Assembly: GCA_902779055.1 (NCBI GenBank)
Contig: CACZAD010000004.1
Location: forward strand, 1 to 64,000
Direction: 5' to 3'
DNA length: 64,000 nt
DNA from: Fibrobacter succinogenes
GTDB lineage: Bacteria > Fibrobacterota > Fibrobacteria > Fibrobacterales > Fibrobacteraceae
Under the pieces are notes generated by a model. The model worked only from the letters and a program-made list of their open reading frames with translations. It made no database searches and was not told the origin of the DNA. Below, piece by piece: positions 8,390-16,359 of the stretch; the first letter of the stretch is position 1; the number at the start of each line of letters is the position of its first letter. A program made the translations under genes and the position numbers.

Positions 8390-8680
8390 GGCGAGAGTTG
8401 CGGCGAATGAGCTTGCTCAATTCGCCATAACCGAGCCGAAGCGACGTAGAATTTGCGAAGCAAATTCTCACGTTGCCTAAGCCGAGCGATGCAGCAACAT
8501 GGTTGACGCTTACAGCGTCAGTTCTGCGGCTAACAAATAGAAAACACAAGTGTTTTCTGCTTGATTAGCCTTGTAAACTTTTGCATGTTGCTATATCCGA
8601 GGCGCAGCAACGTGCGCTACGAAGTAGCGCCACGTGGCGTAATCTCAACACCATTTCTCAACATGGATTTTTTATCCATA
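8390..8680. repeat. Gene-free hairpin string downstream of yicC
   Basis: No credible gene. It holds at least four strong hairpins: GGCGAAT(GAGC)/ATTCGCC at 8402-8426; GAATTTGC-gaa-GCAAATTC at 8449-8467; the multi-stem repeat at 8482-8600; and GCGCTAC-gaa-GTAGCGC at 8614-8630. The second and fourth share a GAA loop and flanking ACGT on both sides but have different stem sequences, so structure rather than sequence is kept. Confidence 0.7.
8482..8600. repeat. Multi-stem structured repeat, copy 1
   Basis: Nested pairings: GCAACAT (8494-8500) with ATGTTGC (8585-8591); TGACGCT (8504-8510) with AGCGTCA (8514-8520); GGCTAA (8528-8533) with TTAGCC (8565-8570); AGAAAACAC (8539-8547) with GTGTTTTCT (8550-8558). 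The same architecture recurs at 21189-21308 with different bases in the stems and conserved loop bases such as CAAATAG, CTGCTTG and CCTTG. Confidence 0.7.
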
Positions 8681-8712
8681 AAAAGCCCTACGAAAGTAGG
8701 GCTTTTCTTTTT
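8680..8712. terminator. Terminator hairpin
   Basis: AAAAGCCCTAC-gaaa-GTAGGGCTTTT followed by CTTTTT. It is far (about 290 bases) from the yicC stop and probably ends the metXW-yicC transcript. Confidence 0.75.
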
Positions 8713-8805
8713 AAAACTATCTAACTTGTTAGTGTAAGAGCGAGAGCCAAACGAAAACGGCCTAAAGCTCTAAAGAACTTAATACATCCACACTCCAACA
8801 ACAAG

Positions 8806-8835
8806 CGTCCCGAGCAAACTGCTCGGGACGCTTTT
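8806..8835. terminator. Second terminator hairpin
   Basis: AGCGTCCCGAGCA and TGCTCGGGACGCT flank a short AAC loop and are followed by TTTTGAT. No protein gene lies between this and the previous terminator (8713-8805), so it may end a small RNA or serve as a backup terminator. Confidence 0.7.
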
Positions 8836-8870
8836 GATAATGATTTTAAGCCAAGAAGGTGATCCCGGCA

Positions 8871-8909
8871 CCCCGGAACAAGTCCGGGGCAGGCTCCGGC
8901 CGGGATGAC
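8871..8909. repeat. GAT...ATGAC palindromic repeat
   Basis: Begins GATCCCGGC, contains an internal CCCCGG/CCGGGG hairpin and ends CCGGGATGAC. It is a member of the palindrome family also seen near 14.0, 16.2, 21.1, 45.1, 50.8, 56.5 and 57.8 kb. Confidence 0.7.
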
Positions 8910-8948
8910 TGTCTAAAGTGACGGCTGGAAAGACAAGCAGACATCCAC

Positions 8949-8978
8949 TGTCTACTTCCTACCGCCTACTTCCTACTA
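8949..8978 (-). repeat. Heptanucleotide tandem repeat (TAGGAAG family)
   Basis: On the minus strand the units TAGTAGG, AAGTAGG, CGGTAGG and AAGTAGA follow each other, ending in CAG. The repeat starts at the TAG stop codon of the membrane protein gene that ends at 8976. Confidence 0.75.
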
Positions 8979-9848
8979 TTTCCTCTTCTTGGAAGAAGTC
9001 TTTTTCTTGTCGTTCATCTTGACGCGGCGGGAACCGGCACGGAGGCGTTCCCACGGAGCAAACGACATCGTCCCGAAGGTAAATCCAAAGAACCACAAAT
9101 TGAACGAAATCCAAAGAATGGCGGCACTGCCAATCTTCTTTCCGTCCACGGCTCCACCCATGTCGACCACCAAAGCCGAAAGAGCCAAAAGCGAGGCAAT
9201 CAAAACCGGAGCAAGCATCTTTTTGCCGGCTTTCACCAACGCGCCTGCCTGCGGAGCCCCTTCGCCAAGTTCCTTCCCTGCCACAAGCGCACAGGCAACA
9301 ACGCTCGAAAAACCGACAGCGCTAAGCACCGCCCACATAAGCCAGGCCTTCCCGATCATCAGCGGGAACCAGCCCAAAAAGCCGGTCATCAAAAGCCATG
9401 CCAGGGCAAACGGGAACAAGGCGCAAGCCACGCTCCACTTGACAAAAAGCAAGAACAAGAGGGCAAGCCCGGCAAACGAGGCAAAGAAAATGATGAGCAT
9501 GTCTTCGTCGCCACCCAAGGCAAACAGCGAGCCCACAAAGGCAAGCAAGGCGAGCAAGCCACCGAAACCGCCACGCACCCCGCCAAAGACGAAGAAAAGC
9601 ACGATCATCGAAAGAGCCGCCACAAACAGATACTGCGCCGCATTCCACGCCGAAACAACCGTCGTAAAGCCGGCCACCCACATGCCAAGCGCTTCAGAAG
9701 CACCAAGCGGCAAGGAGCCCATCTGCTGCCAGCCGGTAGCCAAGAAGGCAACGGCAAAAGCCACCATCAAAAACACAAAAATCAAGCGAAAGCGGAGGGA
9801 AAGTTCCAAGAGCTTCTGTACCTTCCCCGGTTTTTCACGTAATTCCAT
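8976..9848 (-). CDS. Polytopic membrane protein, last gene of the porU operon
   Basis: A 290-residue protein with about eight hydrophobic segments, including LIFVFLMVAFAVAFLATGW, a glycine-rich FGGVRGGFGGLLALLAFVG and AWLLMTGFLGWFPLMIG. The C-terminal tail is strongly basic (KMNDKKKTSSKKRK). No family was recognised. The start ATG sits two bases past the porU stop, with GAGG spanning that stop as ribosome site, so it is very probably cotranslated with PorU. Position suggests a role in the envelope or in secretion, which is inference only. A transporter or lipid-related enzyme cannot be excluded. Confidence 0.75.
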   Translation of the reverse strand: MELREKPGKVQKLLELSLRFRLIFVFLMVAFAVAFLATGWQQMGSLPLGASEALGMWVAGFTTVVSAWNAAQYLFVAALSMIVLFFVFGGVRGGFGGLLALLAFVGSLFALGGDEDMLIIFFASFAGLALLFLLFVKWSVACALFPFALAWLLMTGFLGWFPLMIGKAWLMWAVLSAVGFSSVVACALVAGKELGEGAPQAGALVKAGKKMLAPVLIASLLALSALVVDMGGAVDGKKIGSAAILWISFNLWFFGFTFGTMSFAPWERLRAGSRRVKMNDKKKTSSKKRK

Positions 9849-9851
9849 TAT

Positions 9852-12800
9852 TTACCTCGAAATCAACAGTTTTTGTTTTTTAGTCCAAGTTTTTGTTTTA
9901 GATTTTTTCGTTTCGGCATTCGTCGTCGTCACTTCGCTGCGGACAACGTAGTGGTACAGACCATTGGCCAGCAGACGCCCGTAATTGTCCTTGCCATCCC
10001 AACGGGTGACACCCGATTTGGCGTCCTTCAAGACCTTCACAATCCTTCCGTTCTGGTTGTAAATGAATATGGTCACCTTGGAATCCTGGGAGTCCGCGAG
10101 GTTCTTGAAGTAGAACGTCGTTCCCTTCTTGCCCATCGGGTTCGGAGCGTTGAACACGTCCGAGAGTCCAGACTGCACAGCTTCCGTAATCTGGAGGTTG
10201 ATCTGCTTTGTCGATACGTTTCCAAGCACATCCTGGGCACGCACCTTAAAGACGTAATCGCCCGGCGGATACGACTCGATAGCCATCGACTTGCGGGCCA
10301 CAGCACGCTTGGAAGACTGTTCCAGGAACGGCGCCGGATGGTAGGGTTCCTCGATTCCGACCATTTCAAACGTGATGCCTTCGTCCGGCTGTTCACGGTA
10401 ATCCAAAGCCGTCTCGTCTTCGACGACGATCTGCAGGCAAGCCGGTGACGGCAGCTTGACATACTGGTTATCGGCAAAGGAGGAGGCAGCCCCCGCATAG
10501 CACGACTGGATCTTGATGGTCGGCGGAGTCTTGTCGTTCAAGGAATCCGCATAGCTGGACACGCCCGAGATCCTGATGTTCTTTTCGAGGAAGCGGCCAA
10601 CCGGCACTTCGTCCGACGAATACGCCCAGGCGCGCAGTTCCGCAAGAGAATCCCCAAAGTTCAACTTCTTCGGTGTCACGAATTCCGTTTCAAAACGTCC
10701 ACCGTTCACCGGGACGACTTCGGAATAGATCAAGGCTCCATCGTAAGGAACGTTGATGGAATCGTTTGCAGATGTCTGTAACGCAAGGCGCTTCGTAAAG
10801 CGACCTTCCCTGAGAACGAGAGCCACATTCCCTGTCGAAAGTCCCGAGACCGTTCCGGACAGTTTCATCTTGTCCAGAGCCTGGATGGAATCCACAGGAG
10901 CATCCATCGAAATCTTGTAATCGGCAAAAGGCATCTGGATAACAGGTTCACCCATATACACGTACATTTCAGAGTTCTGGACTGCACGCTTTCTGTCCTT
11001 GGGTTCGACCTTGAAGACATTGTCCTTCGCCATCATGTACGCCACGCCAAGATAATTGCCGTTCACGAGCAGCGCACGGTTCACATAGTTCTTTGCAAAG
11101 GTTTCGTTATGGTTGCCAAACGTCTCACGCGTTGCAGCGACGGCGACAATGGCGCCTCCATCAGGAGTCAGCACAAATTCTTCCGAGATGGACTTCGTAT
11201 TGCCTTCGTCAAATCGGCCGACAGAGCAGGCAAACGAGTTCAGCACCGTGTACTTGTACTTATTGGAAAGCTTTGACGTATACGAGACCTTCAGAAGGCC
11301 TTCAGAAGCCCACGCCACCTTGGAACCATGGCCAAAGTACGTCGTCATCAAGGCGCCCTGGTTCAGGATGTTCATAAAGTCATCGGCGGCTTCATGCTTT
11401 TGGCCTGCGGCATCGTACTCGTAATTCAACAGGTACACCTTCTTCATATTCCATCTGTAGCCAAGTGATTCGGCTATGGAATCGACCGCATTGGCCAAGT
11501 TCTCCTGGGAGACGGTATGCAAGATGGCATCCTGTTCAGTACCATTGCGGGCATCATCGGCGACAAAGAGCAAAGTCGACTTCCAGTCCCCGTGATTGAA
11601 GCGTCCCACCTGATCGTAATCCTTCGCCTTTTCGACGTAATCGTAGAATTCCGAAACGGACGAAACCGGAATACGTCCAAGAGCGACATCGACATCGTAA
11701 CCAGACACATCTCGAACAACTTCTCCGGAGTCGAGGACGGCAAAGAAGTCTTCGGTCGCAGCCACTTCCTTTTCGAACGGCGGGATATAAATCTTTCCAA
11801 ATTTTCCGTTGATGTCACGGTAGTCAAAATGACCGGCACCCGCCAGCAGCACAAAGCGCAAGTCCGGGCAAACGCTACGGGCATACGCGATATAGTTTCT
11901 GATGGCCACAGGCGACATCGCACCACCCGTGTAGTGTCTATAAATGTTCTCGGCAGCAACGACGGCAGTCACCAGCGGGCTTGCAGCCTTGTCGCTAGAA
12001 CGGAACGTCGCGAGGGATTCCGCAGGCGCCAAAAATTCTTCGGGAGTGATGATCAGGTATTCCGTCTTCGAAGAGATCTGCGAAAGCTTCTGGACCGCAT
12101 TCTGGGAGGGTTCAGGAATGCCCTGGACGCTAAACGCGTTTCGTCTATCCGTATCGCGGTAGATCATGTAACGGACATCTTCGTTCGAGCCGATGCTATC
12201 GACGGCGAACCCGTTCGTAATCTTCAAAAGGCCAACAGGCTTAAAGTCCTTGAACTTCATCAAGCGGAGATCCGAGTCCTTGCCCACAGGAATGCGCACG
12301 ACGCCCGTAGCAAAGCCAGGCAACATCCATTCAGCCGAATCAATCGTCACCTTGGACGGATCCCACTGGTACGCCACGGTATATCCGTCAAAGCGGTCGT
12401 ACTGCAGCTGGTTCGGAAGCATAGTCAGTTCGTATTCGTTACCCGATTCCTTCAACGAAGTAAACGGGAGACCAAAATTACCGGCAGGCAACAGAAGTCC
12501 GCTGCTCCAGTCCTGCGTTTCTCCGTTCACCTTCATCGAATAGCGGATAGGCGTCATTCTCGCGGCATACGTATAATCGCTTGTCGAGAACAAGGCGTTT
12601 ACGGACTGGTCCACATTCCCCGTAGAGTTGGTCGAACGGTACTGGAAATAAGAAAGTTCAATAAAGCCGTTCTCATTCGAGACCAAGCCCGGCAAATCCG
12701 TCGTCGTAGAGAACTTCAGTTCCGACGGAAGAAGGACGGTCGTCTCGGACCTAGAGTGCCACTTCCAGAACCATTCCTTGCCAGTCGACTGTTCCCAGTC

Positions 12801-13976
12801 TTGAGTCTTGCCGAAGTAGGTATCGATGAGCATCAAGTCCTTTTCGGCACGGACATACCTAAACCATTCAATATCCTTGGGCGTGGACTTGGGCGAATCC
12901 AGCGTTTCAAGACGGAGGCCCTTCCCCACTTCCTTATAGCCCAGAATGAAATTCTGGAAGAAGGAATACGGCGAATATGAATGGTAGTAGTTCATATTCT
13001 TTTTCCTGGCGGATACCGACAGGGAATCGTAATCGGAGCGTTTCCAGAAGGCGCTGCCGTAACCGACGAAGTAGATGGAGTCACCCTTGTCAAAAATCTT
13101 GTTGGAGTTCTTGTCGTAAACCCTGATCGGCAGTTCAAAGACCTGGTTCGGATTGCGGAGCTTTGCTCCTGGAGCCATATCAGAAAGCGTATCCGGGGCG
13201 GCACCATACACGCAAATTTTTTCTATGGGGATCCCATGCAGCACGGACGTGTCGCGCTTGGCTTCGACAAGGGAATTAATGATCTTCACGTAGTCCACCG
13301 CATACTGGCCATCTTCACTGAAAGTCGCCATATTGGACTTGTCCATTTTCTGTTCGCCCAGGACGAATTCAGCAATTTTCACGACGCCATCAATTTCAGA
13401 AGTCGCCTCACGGCGCAAAACGGAATTCGAATTTTGGGCAATGCCAAACTGAGAAGCGGCCTTCGTGTTCGACACAAACATCAGCGCACGAGCGCCGGGA
13501 TGACGACCACCCGCAGCGGTAGATGCAAAGTCCACCTTCAAGCGGAAGCTTTTGCGCAGCGATACCGAACTTCCGGACTTGACGTACAGAGGGACGCCCA
13601 CGTCCGCCATCCACAAGTTATCCTTCAAGAAAGGTTCTGACACCGAAACCGGGAGGAACTTCGCCGGAACAGATTTGCAAAGAGATGCACCCAGGGGAAC
13701 AAGCTTGCTGTCCGATACCGCAACAGAGGGCTTGGCCTTGGACGGAAGCGCCACACGATAAAAGCGAACAGGGACGGCATTGGAATCGGCATAATAAGCG
13801 TTTTCTGGAGAAAAGCGCATTCCCGAGCCGTCTTCGCAGGCTTCCTTGGACGAATTCAGCACTTCGTCATCAAGGATGAAATGTTTCTTGGAATCTTCTA
13901 TGACAGAAGACGCCAAACTTGAAACTGCTGCACAGGCAACAAAAAGAATCTGAAATTTTTTGATGATAGACTTCAC
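9852..13976 (-). CDS. porU: PorU-like type IX secretion sortase, C25 (gingipain-fold) peptidase
   Basis: About 1374 residues. The N-terminal half is beta-rich. A C25 caspase-like domain at about 650-970 contains YLIITPEEFL, RFVLLAGAGHFDYRD and DVALGRIPVSS; the catalytic pair sits in YFGHGS (His near 881) and SFACSVGRFD (Cys near 915). The C terminus ends in a FlgD-like fold (NPMGKKGTTFYF, WDGKDNYGRLLANGLYHY). PorU removes the C-terminal sorting tail of type IX cargo at the outer membrane and attaches cargo to a surface anchor. The frame extends to 14030, but that start lies inside a palindromic repeat; GTG 13976 gives KSIIKKFQILFVACAAVSSLAS as signal peptide, although no Shine-Dalgarno is visible. 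It ends three bases before the next gene. Confidence 0.85.
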   Translation of the reverse strand: MKSIIKKFQILFVACAAVSSLASSVIEDSKKHFILDDEVLNSSKEACEDGSGMRFSPENAYYADSNAVPVRFYRVALPSKAKPSVAVSDSKLVPLGASLCKSVPAKFLPVSVSEPFLKDNLWMADVGVPLYVKSGSSVSLRKSFRLKVDFASTAAGGRHPGARALMFVSNTKAASQFGIAQNSNSVLRREATSEIDGVVKIAEFVLGEQKMDKSNMATFSEDGQYAVDYVKIINSLVEAKRDTSVLHGIPIEKICVYGAAPDTLSDMAPGAKLRNPNQVFELPIRVYDKNSNKIFDKGDSIYFVGYGSAFWKRSDYDSLSVSARKKNMNYYHSYSPYSFFQNFILGYKEVGKGLRLETLDSPKSTPKDIEWFRYVRAEKDLMLIDTYFGKTQDWEQSTGKEWFWKWHSRSETTVLLPSELKFSTTTDLPGLVSNENGFIELSYFQYRSTNSTGNVDQSVNALFSTSDYTYAARMTPIRYSMKVNGETQDWSSGLLLPAGNFGLPFTSLKESGNEYELTMLPNQLQYDRFDGYTVAYQWDPSKVTIDSAEWMLPGFATGVVRIPVGKDSDLRLMKFKDFKPVGLLKITNGFAVDSIGSNEDVRYMIYRDTDRRNAFSVQGIPEPSQNAVQKLSQISSKTEYLIITPEEFLAPAESLATFRSSDKAASPLVTAVVAAENIYRHYTGGAMSPVAIRNYIAYARSVCPDLRFVLLAGAGHFDYRDINGKFGKIYIPPFEKEVAATEDFFAVLDSGEVVRDVSGYDVDVALGRIPVSSVSEFYDYVEKAKDYDQVGRFNHGDWKSTLLFVADDARNGTEQDAILHTVSQENLANAVDSIAESLGYRWNMKKVYLLNYEYDAAGQKHEAADDFMNILNQGALMTTYFGHGSKVAWASEGLLKVSYTSKLSNKYKYTVLNSFACSVGRFDEGNTKSISEEFVLTPDGGAIVAVAATRETFGNHNETFAKNYVNRALLVNGNYLGVAYMMAKDNVFKVEPKDRKRAVQNSEMYVYMGEPVIQMPFADYKISMDAPVDSIQALDKMKLSGTVSGLSTGNVALVLREGRFTKRLALQTSANDSINVPYDGALIYSEVVPVNGGRFETEFVTPKKLNFGDSLAELRAWAYSSDEVPVGRFLEKNIRISGVSSYADSLNDKTPPTIKIQSCYAGAASSFADNQYVKLPSPACLQIVVEDETALDYREQPDEGITFEMVGIEEPYHPAPFLEQSSKRAVARKSMAIESYPPGDYVFKVRAQDVLGNVSTKQINLQITEAVQSGLSDVFNAPNPMGKKGTTFYFKNLADSQDSKVTIFIYNQNGRIVKVLKDAKSGVTRWDGKDNYGRLLANGLYHYVVRSEVTTTNAETKKSKTKTWTKKQKLLISR

Positions 13977-14007
13977 GAATTCTAAAATAGTAAAAAACCA
14001 AAATGGA

Positions 14008-14034
14008 GATGCCCGCTCGATGGCGGGCATGACA
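14008..14034. repeat. GAT...ATGACA palindromic repeat
   Basis: GATGCCCGC, a TCGAT centre, then GCGGGCATGACA, between porU and the upstream exported-protein gene. It lies within the operon, so the hairpin is transcribed. Confidence 0.85.
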
Positions 14035-14041
14035 AATAGAA

Positions 14042-14935
14042 TTAAGGTCTAGTAATGACCATTTCAAGGAACCCGTTGCCGGAGGTACGCATTTCGATAA
14101 CCTCGCCACCCGAAGCCTTGGCCTTGAAAATGGTAATGTAATCTGGCGGATAACCTTTCGAAAGGATCATTTCGATCTCCTTCGGGGTAATCATGTACTT
14201 GGAATTCCACTTGTCCATATACCAATGCCAAGGTTGCCAGTTAAAAATGCCTCGAGTCGACTGCACAAAGGCGCGCAGCATCATGGAGTATTCGTACTTC
14301 AAAAAACCGAGATAGTCGTTCACTTCGGCATGCTTTTCGACAATGGTCTTGGTCGCAAAATCGGCATCGTAACGTAACGGGGTCTTGTCGGGATTGTCGT
14401 AAGTATAGCGAATTCGTTTGTCCAAAACGGAAATTTTCAAGTTCGGACGGTCCAGATGGACAAATTCCGTCGGAGAAACTTGTTTGTAATCCCTGAACAC
14501 GACATCGGGAGTCAAGACCTTGTTGAGCTTGAGCGGGACAGGCTTTGCATCGAGCTTCCCAAGTTCGTAAAAGACGATGACTTCGCCTTGGCCCTTGGGC
14601 AAAAGCACCGAGAGCAAGGGCGTTTCACGTTCGGTAATCAGCCAGACCATCTTCGGCTTGTTCGTCGAATTCAAAAGCGGGTCAAGGACTTTCATCACGG
14701 ACGGATCACGAACGCCGTTCACGTCCCATTCCATCCACGTTCCCGTGCCACCGACAGAATCGAGGACGTCAAAAAGACGACCGCCAAGAAAACCGTTCTT
14801 TTCTTCGACGGCGCCAAGAATCTTGGTCGACGACTTAGCCGACGCAGCAGGAACAGCCTTGGGGGCAGCCCAGGACGAAGCCGTCAAGAGCGTCGTAACC
14901 GCACAAACCGTCAAAAAGTCACGTAAAAACTTCAT
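14042..14935 (-). CDS. Exported protein of unknown function in the porU operon
   Basis: A 297-residue protein with a signal peptide (MKFLRDFLTVCAVTTLLTASSWA, cleaved before APK). No domain was recognised. Visible features are a GGTGTWMEWDVNGVRDPSV region, alternating beta-type segments such as MVWLITERETPLLSVLLP and VIVFYELGKL, and an aromatic cluster NWQPWHWYMDKW near residue 238. The C terminus (GNGFLEMVITRP) could be an outer-membrane-type strand. The preceding gene stops 15 bases upstream, so it belongs to the operon with PorU. A periplasmic or outer-membrane accessory to secretion is possible but unproven. Confidence 0.75.
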   Translation of the reverse strand: MKFLRDFLTVCAVTTLLTASSWAAPKAVPAASAKSSTKILGAVEEKNGFLGGRLFDVLDSVGGTGTWMEWDVNGVRDPSVMKVLDPLLNSTNKPKMVWLITERETPLLSVLLPKGQGEVIVFYELGKLDAKPVPLKLNKVLTPDVVFRDYKQVSPTEFVHLDRPNLKISVLDKRIRYTYDNPDKTPLRYDADFATKTIVEKHAEVNDYLGFLKYEYSMMLRAFVQSTRGIFNWQPWHWYMDKWNSKYMITPKEIEMILSKGYPPDYITIFKAKASGGEVIEMRTSGNGFLEMVITRP

Positions 14936-14950
14936 ACCGTTTTAAACCCG

Positions 14951-15670
14951 TTAAAAACCGATCGGTTCAAAGAGAGACTCGTCCAAGCGCGAATACTGCA
15001 TGTGGTACCTCTTGTCGAGCCAGTAGAGCGCAAGCTTTGCACCCGTCCAGTTCTTCTTGGAGGCAGTCGCTTCGGTGCCCTTGGTAATGAGCGGCAACGT
15101 TTCGACAAGGTCCAGTTTCCACTTGGTATCGTCCCAGTCAAACAGCATGATGGGGACCTTCGGGCTAGAGGCAAGGCCCACACTTCCGCGGTCGTTCTTG
15201 ACTTCGAACGGACCCATCTTCACGTGATCCACGAGATTCAGGAATTCGCTACCGTAAAGGAGCAAGTAGAGCATACGGTAATCGGAGACTTCCCAGAGGT
15301 GTTCACGTTCATAGAGCCTGTAAAGCACAATGGCGTAAGCTTCGTAGAACTGGCAGGTATCCATCGCCTCGGCATCATACGTCTTGGCATGGCGTTCCAG
15401 CTCGTCGAGCCAGTATTCCGACGAATCCGTCATGAAGCCCAGCAGAATATCGGACGGGGCGTGATTCCGGACGGATTCCTTGAAAAGTCCATACATTTCT
15501 TCGAGCATCGTAAGCTTGTCCGCTTCTTGAGCCTTCACCTTCGCATCACGGACGGCAGCCGTTCCGGTGGATCCCTGGGACGAGCTACCCGAAGAACCGG
15601 CACAACCCGCCATAAACGCAAACACGCTCAACAAAAGCGCTAGAACAATTTTATTTTTCAGAACATGCAT
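14951..15670 (-). CDS. Lipoprotein of unknown function, first gene of the porU operon
   Basis: A 239-residue protein with a type II signal peptide (MHVLKNKIVLALLLSVFAFMAGC), followed by a Ser/Gly spacer GSSGSSSQGS. The rest is mostly helical in composition (LTMLEEMYGLFKESV, YEAYAIVLYRLYERE, MLYLLLYGSEFLN), ending with a VPIMLFDWDDTKWKLD segment. No family was recognised. The start codon shares an ATGCAT palindrome with the divergent release-factor-like gene: both begin inside the same six bases. AGGTAGG upstream serves as ribosome site. Confidence 0.78.
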   Translation of the reverse strand: MHVLKNKIVLALLLSVFAFMAGCAGSSGSSSQGSTGTAAVRDAKVKAQEADKLTMLEEMYGLFKESVRNHAPSDILLGFMTDSSEYWLDELERHAKTYDAEAMDTCQFYEAYAIVLYRLYEREHLWEVSDYRMLYLLLYGSEFLNLVDHVKMGPFEVKNDRGSVGLASSPKVPIMLFDWDDTKWKLDLVETLPLITKGTEATASKKNWTGAKLALYWLDKRYHMQYSRLDESLFEPIGF

Positions 15671-16156
15671 CGCGATACCTACCTGAAAATGAATCTGGAT
15701 GAACTTTTACGCGCCTGTTCCCTGAAAGGTTACCAGGGCAGCGGTCCCGGCGGCCAGCACAGGAACAAGACCAATACCGGAGTCCATCTCTCGTTACAAC
15801 AATATAATTTAGAAATAAAGTCTTCCGAGAGCCGGAGCGCAAAAGAGAACAAGATTCACGCCCTGCACCGCATGCAAATGGCACTCGCCTTGAACGTCCG
15901 CGAAGAACCTCCCGAAGTCGAGATGAAATTCCCGGGCAGCAACGGGCATATCCAGCCGAGCAATCCGCAGTTTCCGCTGTTCGTGGCCCACGTCTTTGAC
16001 ATCATGGCCACCAAGAACGGCGACACCAAAGCTGCCGCAGCCGCATTCGGGCTTAGCCCAAGCGCCCTCGTGAAGATTTTACGGCAAGACAAGTCCTGCG
16101 CCGCAAAGCTCCAGGGCAACCGCGTCGAGAACGGAAAAAGTAAATTGCATCTGTAA
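15665..16156 (+). CDS. Small GGQ-domain release-factor-like protein
   Basis: A 163-residue protein with the class I peptide release factor motif: GYQGSGPGGQHRNKTNTGV places GGQ near residue 27, followed by the usual basic strand. It lacks the codon-recognition and N-terminal domains of RF1/RF2, so it resembles stand-alone GGQ proteins such as ArfB/YaeJ or PrfH-like factors that release peptides from stalled ribosomes. The C-terminal part has a helix-turn-helix-like run (DTKAAAAAFGLSPSALVKIL) and a short basic tail (ENGKSKLHL). ATG 15665 overlaps the divergent lipoprotein start by six bases; ATG 15689 is an alternative. Neither has a clear ribosome site. Confidence 0.8.
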   Translation: MHRDTYLKMNLDELLRACSLKGYQGSGPGGQHRNKTNTGVHLSLQQYNLEIKSSESRSAKENKIHALHRMQMALALNVREEPPEVEMKFPGSNGHIQPSNPQFPLFVAHVFDIMATKNGDTKAAAAAFGLSPSALVKILRQDKSCAAKLQGNRVENGKSKLHL

Positions 16157-16172
16157 TATGCGGCGAGAGGGA

Positions 16173-16199
16173 GATGCCCGCTCGAAGGCGGGCATGACA
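16173..16199. repeat. GAT...ATGACA palindromic repeat, first of a pair
   Basis: GATGCCCGC, a TCGAA centre, then GCGGGCATGACA. A second copy follows 61 bases later in the same orientation. Confidence 0.85.
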
Positions 16200-16233
16200 T
16201 CGCGACTGAATAATCTAAACGTCGTCAATCAGA

Positions 16234-16260
16234 GATGCCCGCTCGGAGGCGGGCATGACA
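16234..16260. repeat. GAT...ATGACA palindromic repeat, second of a pair
   Basis: GATGCCCGC, a TCGGA centre, then GCGGGCATGACA. It differs from the previous copy only in the loop. Confidence 0.85.
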
Positions 16261-16359
16261 AAAAAACGTTTATAAAAATTTTACAGAGAAATTCCAGAAA
16301 AAACATCCCTCAAAAGCGTGTTAAGTAAGTAGGACCCACCCAAAAAAACAGGAGGTTAT

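Noticed and set aside
11517-12980. A 487-codon plus-strand frame inside porU
   Set aside because: No recognisable features, and it lies opposite the C25 domain with its conserved His and Cys.
8976-15670. Assigning the three partners of PorU to PorV, PorP or Gld proteins
   Set aside because: Their lengths and motifs do not match those families; only operon context links them to secretion.
16173-16260. A short CRISPR-like array
   Set aside because: Only two copies 61 bases apart, each itself a palindrome that also occurs singly at many other places; no cas genes.
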